From: Gemmatimonadota bacterium
Lineage (GTDB): Bacteria; Gemmatimonadota; Gemmatimonadetes; Gemmatimonadales; Gemmatimonadaceae
NCBI GenBank assembly: GCA_003222065.1
Contig: QHUV01000574.1
Location: 1-5,606 of the forward strand
Direction of reading: 5' to 3'
DNA length: 5,606 nt
Part shown: one piece after another, positions 1-5,606 of the stretch
Numbering within the stretch: the stretch's first letter is position 1
Layout: each line of letters begins with the position of its first letter
Program-made: the position numbers and the translations under genes
The notes under the pieces: generated by a model
The model's database searches: none
Told to the model about the DNA's origin: nothing
Seen by the model: the letters and a program-made list of their open reading frames with translations, nothing else

Positions 1-1005
1 ACAAGCGTTGGCGCGCAATCGGCCATCTTCCTCGACCGGACTTATGTCGTGCGCATGGCGCCGGACAAGGGACTGATGTACGAGGGCCAGCCGGCGATTC
101 CCCTCTTTCTCTATAGCAGTTTGGACCACCTCTACTCGAAGATCCGCGATCCAGATCCTGGTTGGTCGACGGGCCGGATGGTCGTCATCACGCCGATGTT
201 CCGCATCCGGCAGTTGACTGACAAGGCGGCGGCGTCCTCGCCGGTACGCACGCCGTCATTCATGCCGAAGCTCACCACGCAATTCCTCGCTACGCGAAGG
301 CTGCAGTCGGGGGTAGACCGAGGGCCGGTCGACTTTCCCCTGTCGGCAATCGTGATTGGCGCCGACGGGACGTTCGGCCACTATTCCAACGGCCAGGCCG
401 GTTGCTTCCGCGCGAATGAACGGCGCAAGGCAGACGGCAGCGGTAACTGCGAGCCCGATCCTACGGCCGCGGCGGGCGCCGATACGCTGAACACTGTCGA
501 CGGGAGCTTCTCGACCTGGTACCTCAGGGCGCAGACGCACGTGCGATTCGCGCACTATAAGGATTCGCTCGTGTTCTTTGCGGTCACGTTCGGCGCGGGG
601 ATCGATTGGCATCCGGCGTTTCTGAAGCCCATCGGCGGAATGGATTCGGCGCTCGCCGCCGTGTACGGCCGGACGCGGCCCTTCGGAAGCATCGAGATCA
701 CCCGGAAGAGCGAGTGGCACTGCTCGCAGGCGCTTCTGTTGGGATGGCTGCCGTGCGGCGTCGGTCGCGTCAGGGCATCGTACAGTACCGAATTCATTAG
801 TACACGCCCGCCCGGCATTTCACCCCGTGCGACGACCGCGGAGGCTGCCTGGACCTTCGCTCGTTATGCAGGATTCGGGGCGATCGTTCGCGTGCACCGC
901 GGACAGGACTACTACAACATCGCGCTCGGCCACGAGCTCAATGTGACGCAATACGGATTCACCTTCGATTTAGAGCATAACGATCCGATACCGCGAGGCC
1001 GGTAG
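1..1005 (+). CDS. Outer-membrane beta-barrel protein, OmpLA/PagL-like (5' partial)
   Basis: The frame is open from base 1 to the TAG at 1003-1005, so the gene begins before the window. A GTG at 49 and an ATG at 55 exist, but neither has a convincing ribosome binding site, and the residues before them (SVGAQSAIF) read like the end of a signal peptide with its cleavage site. The visible part is about 334 residues. It alternates short amphipathic, aromatic-rich strands with polar loops, as outer-membrane barrels do, and ends in strands such as GQDYYNIALG and QYGFTFDLEH. At bases 373-393 it reads FGHYSNG. An H-x-S-N-G element of this kind carries the catalytic His and Ser in outer-membrane phospholipase A and in the lipid A deacylase PagL. 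The third catalytic residue cannot be assigned: around DGSFSTWY (496-519), where OmpLA would have its Asn, I see Ser/Thr. Barrel nature is fairly likely; enzymatic activity is inference. The gene converges on the TonB-like gene, 7 bases away. Confidence 0.66.
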   Translation, partial: TSVGAQSAIFLDRTYVVRMAPDKGLMYEGQPAIPLFLYSSLDHLYSKIRDPDPGWSTGRMVVITPMFRIRQLTDKAAASSPVRTPSFMPKLTTQFLATRRLQSGVDRGPVDFPLSAIVIGADGTFGHYSNGQAGCFRANERRKADGSGNCEPDPTAAAGADTLNTVDGSFSTWYLRAQTHVRFAHYKDSLVFFAVTFGAGIDWHPAFLKPIGGMDSALAAVYGRTRPFGSIEITRKSEWHCSQALLLGWLPCGVGRVRASYSTEFISTRPPGISPRATTAEAAWTFARYAGFGAIVRVHRGQDYYNIALGHELNVTQYGFTFDLEHNDPIPRGR

Positions 1006-1012
1006 TGCCGCG

Positions 1013-1714
1013 TCATCGTGTCAGCGTGAACGCAAATCGTTGCTCGACGAGTTGACGTACCGGTCGGCCGCTGATCACAGCGGGCAGATATCGCGAGTGG
1101 AGCAACGCCTGCCTAACGGCTTCGGCGAATTGGGCGTGCGTCGCGTCGGCAAAGCCGATGGATTCAGGCTCTGCCCGACCGGTGGTGTCGACGACGAATC
1201 GCGCGACGACGCTCCCCTCGACCTGCGCTGAGCGAAGCGCTGACGGATATGCCGGCGCCGGATTTCCTGGCCGCGGTGCCGCTGCCTTTTCGACCAGGTT
1301 CGGCGTGTAGACATCGTTCGTAGGACTCGTGACTCTGCCGCTCCCCTGCACTCCCGTCGCAAGACTGACGTGAGTACCGTCGAAGAGGCTCTCGTCCGTC
1401 TGCGGACGCGTGAGGTCGATTGGTGGCAAAGATCGCGGCACAACGACCGGCGGTACGAGCACTGGCCTAACGGGCGGCACGACAGTGCTTCCGTTGGAAC
1501 GCGAGGGCGATGCCTTCTGCGACACTTCACGCCTCGGCGCCATGGGATAAATCACATGCACAAGGTCAGGCTTGATCGACTCGGGAGCAGAGGTCGCCCG
1601 CGCCGTGGCAGCGAGGGCGAGCGCAATTAGCGCCGTGTGCACGACAATACTGACAAATGCACCGCCCGATCGGCGGGTTCGAGCAGCCTGGGACTCGAGC
1701 AGGGTGCGCAGCAT
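1013..1714 (-). CDS. TonB family energy-transducing protein
   Basis: This 233-residue protein has the three-part plan of TonB, which couples the inner-membrane proton motive force to outer-membrane transporters. Residues about 19-40 form a single membrane anchor after a basic N-terminus. Within it S22 and H26 (SIVVH) match the conserved SxxxH of TonB anchors, which interacts with ExbB/ExbD. Residues about 57-105 are rich in Pro and Val (PPVRPVLVPPVVVP), the usual periplasmic spanning segment. Residues about 150-233 are the C-terminal TonB domain: PAYPSALRSAQVEGSV, a VVDTTGR turn and a closing RFAFTL strand. The ATG at 1714 has GGAGG four bases upstream. No exbB, exbD or receptor gene is in view, so its partners are unknown. 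It could be co-transcribed with the isomerase and dedA upstream, across a 128-base gap. Two copies of the GCCTAACG octamer lie inside it, each including an AGG arginine codon in the coding sense. Confidence 0.9.
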   Translation of the reverse strand: MLRTLLESQAARTRRSGGAFVSIVVHTALIALALAATARATSAPESIKPDLVHVIYPMAPRREVSQKASPSRSNGSTVVPPVRPVLVPPVVVPRSLPPIDLTRPQTDESLFDGTHVSLATGVQGSGRVTSPTNDVYTPNLVEKAAAPRPGNPAPAYPSALRSAQVEGSVVARFVVDTTGRAEPESIGFADATHAQFAEAVRQALLHSRYLPAVISGRPVRQLVEQRFAFTLTR

Positions 1715-1718
1715 CTTG

Positions 1719-1723
1719 CCTCC
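1719..1723 (-). promoter_or_regulatory. Ribosome binding site of the TonB-like gene
   Basis: On the minus strand this reads GGAGG, separated by CAAG from the ATG at 1714-1712. It fixes the start of the TonB-like gene. Confidence 0.75.
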
Positions 1724-1842
1724 GGGTTCGTCGCCCCGGTAACATGACAGTGCGCCGCGAAAACTGCATGGCGATTCCCTGGACGCCGGATGAGCAAGCG
1801 CTCAGTGTTGCATGACGATTTGGTGAACGCCGCGCCGGCGCT

Positions 1843-2686
1843 CTATGACACGCGTGTCCGGATGACGTCCTCCAAATAGCGTTTGCTAATGGCCGCCGAC
1901 TCTTTCGGTGTGCGCGTCTTATCCGGCACGCTATCGAGCTCGACGACCGCCCAGCCGCGGAATCGCACGTCACGCAGCGCGGCGAAGACACCGGGCAGAT
2001 CGACCGACCCGCGCCCCAACTCCACGAACTGGTACGAAGGTCCGTTCCCGCTCGGCGCGGACATCTGGACATCCTTGATGTGCAGGAAGAGGAGCCGCTC
2101 GGCGTGCCGGCGGACCGCCGCCACGGGATCGCCGCCTCCGACCTGATAGTGCGCGACGTCGAGGAGCAAGCCGACGTATTTTGGATCTGACGCGTCGAGG
2201 ATGCGGTCGATCTCGTTAGGCTTCTCGCCGATGCTGCCCATGTGCGGGTGATAGGCGACGCGAATGCCGAGGTCCGCCGTGCGCTTGCCGATCTCCGTCA
2301 ACAGCCGCCCCAGCCGCTCGGTGTCCGCGGATACGATCTCGTGCCGACTCGGGCGCTCGTCGATCAGCTGCAGATACAGGCCGCCCGCGTCGCGGAGGAA
2401 CCGCGCGTGGCTCACGTGCTCCTCGATGACGCGCGACTCGGCCGACGGGTCAATGGACACGTTGCCGCTCGAGAGCGCGACGAACGTTAGGCGGTGCGCC
2501 GCGAGCTGCTCCCGCAACGCCGCCGGCCGCAGCCCATAGCGCGTGAGGACGTTCGCACGGAGCTGAATGCCCGGAAACCCGAGCGCGCTGATGTCTTCGA
2601 TCGCCCGTTCGTCGTTATTGAATGTGCCATTCAGTCACCGAGACTTGAGCATATCGGCCGACGTCGCGCAACGATACTGGCAACAT
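1843..2686 (-). CDS. Sugar phosphate isomerase/epimerase-like TIM barrel, frameshifted near its N-terminus
   Basis: The main frame runs from 2634 to the TAG at 1843-1845 and matches the xylose-isomerase-like TIM barrel family (AP endonuclease 2 fold; relatives include IolE and IolI). Seen in order: an IEDISALGFPGIQLR helix-strand (about 2605-2563), AYHPHMGS, LLLDVAHY followed by GGGDP, FLHIKDV, a GRGSVDLPGVF loop, and GWAVVELD. The Glu, Asp and His residues in these blocks are where the family binds its divalent metal. Substrate is unknown. The main frame has no ATG: it is closed by TGA at 2637-2635, and the first weak start is TTG at 2517, inside the fold. In another frame an ATG at 2686 with a strong GGAGG reads YAQVSVTEWH and then hits TAA at 2617-2615. 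Joining the two frames restores a plausible first beta strand (VSVTEWH then NNDERAIED). I infer a one-base frameshift: mutation, sequencing error or, less likely, programmed. The gene lies 44 bases downstream of dedA. Confidence 0.8.
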
Positions 2687-2690
2687 GATG

Positions 2691-2695
2691 CCTCC
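2691..2695 (-). promoter_or_regulatory. Ribosome binding site of the isomerase-like gene
   Basis: The minus strand reads GGAGG, then CATC, then ATG (2686-2684). Spacing and strength are the same as for the TonB-like gene. It supports 2686 as the true start even though that frame soon stops at 2617-2615, and so is the main argument for a frameshift rather than a TTG or CTG start further in. Confidence 0.65.
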
Positions 2696-2730
2696 AAGGT
2701 TCGACGGTTTGCTAGCCTCACGGAAGACCG

Positions 2731-3351
2731 TTAGGCCGAAGCTCTGGCGCGCGCACGTTTCGCTCTGCGCCGCACAAACCATGCAATGACCCAGCCGGCG
2801 AGTCCAGCTAGGACGAACCAGCTCACGGGGCCGAGATAGACGTGGACCCTGATGTAGTTTCTCCCGAGCAGGTAGCCGAGCGGCGCTAGTATACTGCACC
2901 AGATCAATGTCCCGGCGAAGTTGGTGAGCAAAAAAAGAACGACGTTCATGCCGGCAAAACCCGCCGGCAGCGAGATCAGTCCGCGCACACCTGGAAGTAG
3001 CTGGCCGAAGAACACCGCGCGGCTGCCGTATCGCGTGAAGCGGCTCTGGGCCTTCCGCAGATCGTTGGGGCGAAGGAGGATCCATTTACCGTGCCGGCCG
3101 ACCCAGTTCGTGACCCGCGCCTCACCAAGAACGTGCGCAACCCAATAGAGAGGCAGTGCACCAAGAGCCGAACCAAGCGATCCGGCAAGCACCACGCCCC
3201 AGAGTGTCATGCGTCCACGGCTGGCCTCGAACCCACCCAGGGGCATGATCACCTCCGAAGGCAGCGGAAGGACGATGTTCTCGATAGCCATGAGGAGTCC
3301 GACTCCCCAGTAACTCAAGGAGTCGACGAGGTGGATCATCCATCGAAGCAT
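2731..3351 (-). CDS. DedA/VTT-family inner membrane protein
   Basis: This is a 206-residue polytopic membrane protein, the normal length for DedA. Family members act as lipid-carrier or phospholipid translocases (for example undecaprenyl phosphate recycling) and depend on proton motive force. Residues 24-33 read ENIVLPLPSE, the acidic/proline re-entrant motif. Residues 114-131 read FFGQLLPGVRGLISLPAG, the second re-entrant motif. In that motif the family usually has two arginines six residues apart (RxxPxxR). Here the first position is Q117 and only R123 is kept. Hydrophobic segments follow (VVLFLLTNFAGTLIW; VSWFVLAGLAGWVIAWF) and the protein ends in a very basic tail (RRRAKRARARA). I chose ATG 3351 because homology begins there. 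The frame extends to ATG 3477, but that stretch is Arg/Gly/Ala-rich and unlike DedA. No strong ribosome site precedes 3351, so the start is moderately sure. The stop TAA lies inside a GCCTAACG octamer. Confidence 0.9.
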   Translation of the reverse strand: MLRWMIHLVDSLSYWGVGLLMAIENIVLPLPSEVIMPLGGFEASRGRMTLWGVVLAGSLGSALGALPLYWVAHVLGEARVTNWVGRHGKWILLRPNDLRKAQSRFTRYGSRAVFFGQLLPGVRGLISLPAGFAGMNVVLFLLTNFAGTLIWCSILAPLGYLLGRNYIRVHVYLGPVSWFVLAGLAGWVIAWFVRRRAKRARARASA

Positions 3352-3559
3352 CGGGAAACTCACGCGAGAGGGCTGTCGATCCTGCGCCACCGCAGCATGC
3401 TCGGGCGCACCGCCGGCGAGGCGTAGCCAGACGCATCTCGACGGTAGGGTCGCGCCGCCCTGTCCGGCACAGAGCATGCGCGAATGCTAAACCAGTTCTG
3501 GGGTCGAGCACGCTTTACGGTGCTGGAAGGTTCCCGCCAACTACACGGAGGATGTCACT
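3352..3559. other. Divergent intergenic region
   Basis: This 208-base stretch separates dedA (minus) from the small basic gene (plus) and should hold the promoters of both. I see no convincing -35/-10 pair on either strand. The only structure is a weak 5-bp inverted repeat (AGCAC 3507-3511, GTGCT 3520-3524) without a T-tract. GGAGG at 3547-3551, eight bases before ATG 3560, serves the plus-strand gene. A dedA-frame extension reaches 3477 in this region but has low-complexity composition and is probably not translated. Confidence 0.5.
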
Positions 3560-3859
3560 ATGCCACGTGGCGATAAGAGTGCCTACACGAACAAGCAGAA
3601 GCGACAAGCCGAGCACATCGAGGAAGGTTACGAGAGCCGCGGCGTTTCCGAGAAAGAAGCCGAGCGGCGAGCCTGGGCAACGGTCAACGCGACGACACAC
3701 GGCGGAAAGAAGTCGGGATCGGGGCGTGGTCGCGCCGAGAATCATGAGCCTGAACGAAAAGGCGGACGCATCGGTGGGCACAGTGAGACGAGCGAAGCGC
3801 GGAGCCGAGCGTCTAGGAAAGGCTGGGCGACGCGCCGGCGCCACGAAGGGCGCGAGTAG
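3560..3859 (+). CDS. Small basic protein of the type often annotated 'plasmid stabilization protein'
   Basis: This 99-residue, very hydrophilic protein has two parts. Residues 1-45 (MPRGDKSAYTNKQKRQAEHI, then EEGYESRGVSEKEAERRAWATVNATT) form a charged helical module. From memory this module is shared by small bacterial proteins usually labelled plasmid stabilization protein; the label is historical and no mechanism is established. Residues 46-99 are Gly/Lys/Arg/Ser-rich and contain GGKKSGSGRG and RKGGRIGGHSE, the latter resembling the KGG motif of stress-induced proteins. The tail (SRASRKGWATRRRHEGRE) is strongly basic, so nucleic acid binding is plausible but inferred. There is no signal peptide or membrane segment. 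The ATG at 3560 follows GGAGG with an 8-base spacer. An overlapping frame from ATG 3552 is arginine-rich with no family resemblance and is a shadow. No plasmid replication or partition gene is nearby, so the chromosome is the likelier setting. Confidence 0.82.
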   Translation: MPRGDKSAYTNKQKRQAEHIEEGYESRGVSEKEAERRAWATVNATTHGGKKSGSGRGRAENHEPERKGGRIGGHSETSEARSRASRKGWATRRRHEGRE

Positions 3860-3946
3860 GAAGCTCGCCACGTAGTCGGCGTGGGCCTATTCCGCTGCCT
3901 AACGGCGACCCCGCCTGCCGTTCTCGGTCAAGGAGAGAGCAACCAT

Positions 3947-4773
3947 GACGCCCAGCACGATTACGAGACGAATGGTGAGTGGGTAGAAGGCGACGAGGAC
4001 TTTCCCCTAATCCTCGGCATCGACGGCGGGGAAACGTCGTAGCAGTCGGCGCGCGCGTCGAGCGGTTCGCGATCGGCGACTACGTGTATTCCTACAGCTA
4101 CGCCAATCCAAAAGGCGGCTTCTACGCAGAGTACGTCGCCGTCTCGGCGGGGAAAGTCGCGCCTGTGCCGAACGCTCTCGACGAGACCAGCGCTGGAGCG
4201 CTCCCAGCACTGGGCCTCACCGCCCTCCAGGGCGTAGATGATGCGCTCGAGCTCGCAAGTGGAGAGAATGTGATCGTACACGGTGCGAGCGGAAACGTTG
4301 GCATGCTCGCCGTCCAGTTCGCGAAGCACCGCGGTACCCGTGTGCTCGCCACGGCGTCAGGCCCTGATGGCGTGGAGTTTGTGCGTCGGTTAGGCGCCGA
4401 TGAAGTGATCGACGGCCGGCGTGACGACATTGGGGCAGCCGCGAAGCGCTTCGCGCCCGACGGAATCGACGCCGTGCTCGCCTTCGTTGGCGGCCACGAA
4501 TTGACGGGCTGCCTCGACGCCTTGCGACGCGGCGGGCGAGTGGCGTACCCTAACGGAATCGAGCCGGAGCCGAGGAAGCGTCGCGGTGTCCGCATCAAGG
4601 CGTACGACGCGGAGGCCGGGCACCGCGAATTCGAGCGACTCGGCCGCGAGATCGAGAGAGCGCATCCCGAGATTCCGATCGCCGAGGTCTTCAGTCTGGA
4701 AGACGCGGCCAAGGCGCACGAGCGGCTGGAGCGCGGACACTTGCTGGGTCGGATCGTTCTCAGAATAGCCTAA
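3947..4773 (+). CDS. Zinc-less MDR NAD(P)H:quinone oxidoreductase-like protein, N-terminally truncated and frameshifted (probable pseudogene)
   Basis: The body of this gene is a medium-chain dehydrogenase/reductase of the quinone-oxidoreductase type: [30 protein letters not shown], then the NAD(P)-binding loop HGASGNVG (4279-4302), [17 protein letters not shown] and a C-terminal [20 protein letters not shown]. No zinc-ligand cysteines are seen. The long open frame (GTG 3979 to TAA 4771) begins with [16 protein letters not shown], which is an out-of-frame reading. In the neighbouring frame the same bases give [19 protein letters not shown] (about 3971-4027), exactly what the family has before GAGTVVAVG. 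One base therefore appears to be lost around 4025-4037, near the GGGGAAA run. Upstream of about 3947 the usual first ~45 residues (substrate-binding N-terminus) are absent in every frame. The catalytic domain is thus incomplete and the protein is probably non-functional unless the assembly is wrong. FtsH starts 23 bases after the stop. Confidence 0.8.
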
Positions 4774-4796
4774 CGACACACTCGGGCCACTCGCCC

Positions 4797-5606
4797 ATGA
4801 AAACGCAGAGCTCGCAGCCCAAGAAGATTGGCGCTCGTGAGGGCGGCAAGCCTGATGAGGCTGGGCGGAACGCGGCGTCGCGCATGCCCCCGCGACGAAC
4901 GTGGCTCACCTTTCTAATCGTACTCCTCGCCAATTACTTGCTGATGCGACTGCTCTTTCCGAGCCCGCAGCCAGGAAAGGTGCCCTACACACTCTTCAAA
5001 GCGCAGGTAACACAGGGTAACGTCGCGAAGATTTACAGCCGGGGCGAGAGCATTACGGGCCGCTTCAAGTCGGCGGTCACTTACCCGGTACGACCAGACT
5101 CGAACACCGGCGCGGCCCCTCGGCCCCTCCTCGACTTCGAGACGACTCTCCCAACCTTCGTCGACCCAGGGCTGGAGACGCTTCTCATCTCGAAAGGCGT
5201 GGAGATCAGCGCCGAGCCGATCCAGCAAGGCAGCACATGGCGCAGTCTTCTACTGAGCTTTGCTCCCGGTCTGCTGATCATCGGCGCGTATGTATGGCTC
5301 TTCCGGCGCGCGGCGAAGCAAGGCGGCATCGGCGGGGGCCTCATGGGGATCGGCCGAAGTACGGCGCGTCGCTTCGACACGACGCAGGAGATGAAGGTTA
5401 CGTTCGAGGACGTCGCGGGGATCGATGAAGCGGAAGAGGAGCTCGTCGAGATCGTGGACTTCCTCAAGGATCCGCCGAAATACACCCGGCTTGGCGGAAC
5501 TGCGCCCAAGGGCGTGCTTCTCGTTGGAGCGCCGGGCACGGGGAAGACGTTACTGGCGCGGGCGGTCGCGGGAGAGGCTGGCGTACCGTTCTTCTCCATG
5601 AGCGGC
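4797..5606 (+). CDS. ftsH: ATP-dependent zinc metalloprotease FtsH (3' partial)
   Basis: The frame is open from ATG 4797 to the window edge, giving 270 residues of a protein usually 600-700 long. FtsH is a membrane-anchored AAA+ hexamer that extracts and degrades membrane and cytosolic proteins. A basic N-terminal tail of about 35 residues precedes membrane segment 1 (about 36-54, [19 protein letters not shown]). A periplasmic domain (about 55-148) opens with [19 protein letters not shown], typical of the FtsH extracellular domain. Membrane segment 2 is about 149-169 ([19 protein letters not shown]). The glycine-rich linker and [20 protein letters not shown] lead into the AAA module, with Walker A GAPGTGKT at 244-251. 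The Walker B, SRH and HExxH zinc site lie beyond the window. No clear ribosome site precedes 4797. A later ATG (4884) would shorten the tail but is not better supported. The periplasmic stretch at about 93-111 ([18 protein letters not shown]) looks like a lineage-specific loop. Confidence 0.95.
   Translation, partial: MKTQSSQPKKIGAREGGKPDEAGRNAASRMPPRRTWLTFLIVLLANYLLMRLLFPSPQPGKVPYTLFKAQVTQGNVAKIYSRGESITGRFKSAVTYPVRPDSNTGAAPRPLLDFETTLPTFVDPGLETLLISKGVEISAEPIQQGSTWRSLLLSFAPGLLIIGAYVWLFRRAAKQGGIGGGLMGIGRSTARRFDTTQEMKVTFEDVAGIDEAEEELVEIVDFLKDPPKYTRLGGTAPKGVLLVGAPGTGKTLLARAVAGEAGVPFFSMSG

Larger units (their letters stand above)
1111..4775. repeat. Dispersed octamer GCCTAACG
   Basis: Perfect copies read GCCTAACG on the plus strand at 1111-1118, 1465-1472, 3897-3904 and 4768-4775, and on the minus strand (CGTTAGGC) at 2214-2221, 2485-2492 and 2729-2736. 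Near copies are GTTAGGC at 4389-4395 and CCCTAACG at 4548-4555. Every CTAACG hexamer in the window, on either strand, is preceded by CC. Copies lie inside the TonB-like and isomerase-like genes, between genes, and over the stop codons of dedA and the MDR gene. None is seen in the barrel gene or in the FtsH part. The role is unknown. Confidence 0.7.

Noticed and set aside
992..1012. Possible hairpin (CGC/GGC pairing with GCCGCG, two-base bulge) between the convergent barrel and TonB-like genes.
   Set aside because: The stem is only six pairs with a bulge, has no T-tract on either side and overlaps the barrel gene's stop; too weak to call a terminator.
1832..1841. Perfect palindrome GCGCCGGCGC next to the isomerase stop; the same ten bases recur at 3832-3841.
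   Set aside because: Short GC-only palindromes arise easily in this composition. There is no loop or T-tract, and the second copy lies inside the coding sequence of the small basic protein.
1843..2635. A programmed ribosomal frameshift to join the isomerase frames.
   Set aside because: There is no recognisable slippery sequence or downstream hairpin around 2615-2637, and a similar single-base shift in the MDR gene makes mutation or sequencing error more likely.
3352..3477. N-terminal extension of dedA to an ATG at 3477.
   Set aside because: The added 42 residues are low-complexity, do not resemble DedA, and would precede a normal-length family N-terminus that starts at 3351.
3507..3524. Inverted repeat AGCAC...GTGCT in the divergent intergenic region, a possible operator.
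   Set aside because: Five-base arms around an eight-base spacer are expected by chance in 200 bases, and no promoter element could be placed beside it.
3945..3986. A good ribosome site (AGGAGAG) followed by ATG 3945, opening a 13-codon frame.
   Set aside because: The peptide ([13 protein letters not shown]) has no features, and its bases are better explained as the neighbouring frame encoding the MDR segment [12 protein letters not shown]. It may be a remnant start but is not supported as a gene.
1111..4395. GCCTAAC and GTTAGGC heptamers resemble the outer core sites of integron attC recombination sites.
   Set aside because: An attC needs GCCTAAC-like and GTTAGGC-like ends in that order within about 60-150 bases. 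The closest such pairs here are about 490 and 750 bases apart, several are inside intact conserved genes, and there is no integron integrase or cassette structure.

Overview
The window looks like an ordinary chromosomal segment of a GC-rich (roughly 60%), two-membraned bacterium. A TonB-type energy transducer and an apparent outer-membrane beta-barrel protein indicate a diderm envelope. The overall style of the proteins (TonB, FtsH, the TIM-barrel isomerase) suggests a soil-type lineage such as Gemmatimonadota; that assignment is from memory of similar proteins, not from a search. I see no RNA genes, CRISPR array, insertion sequence, phage gene or recognisable defence system.

Layout: (1) 1-1005, plus strand: 3' part of an outer-membrane barrel protein with an HxSNG motif like that of outer-membrane phospholipase/PagL-type deacylases. 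(2) 1013-1714, minus: a TonB-family protein converging on the barrel gene with 7 bases between stop codons. (3) 1843-2686, minus: a sugar phosphate isomerase/epimerase-like TIM barrel whose first exon-sized piece lies in another frame (apparent single-base frameshift near 2620-2637). (4) 2731-3351, minus: a DedA/VTT membrane protein, 44 bases upstream of (3). (5) 3352-3559: divergent intergenic region. (6) 3560-3859, plus: a small, very basic protein. (7) about 3947-4773, plus: an NAD(P)H:quinone-oxidoreductase-like MDR protein missing its N-terminal ~45 residues and carrying a frameshift near 4025-4037. (8) 4797-5606, plus: the N-terminal half of FtsH, running off the window end.

Genes 4-3-2 could be one minus-strand transcription unit (DedA, isomerase, TonB), and genes 6-7-8 are co-directional on plus. 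Several products act in or at the envelope (barrel protein, TonB, DedA, FtsH), but I see no evidence of a dedicated joint pathway.

The least expected signal is at the DNA level: the octamer GCCTAACG (either strand) occurs seven times perfectly between 1111 and 4775, plus two near-perfect copies. It falls inside genes in different reading frames, between genes, and across the stop codons of two genes. Chance predicts well under one copy in a window of this size and composition.
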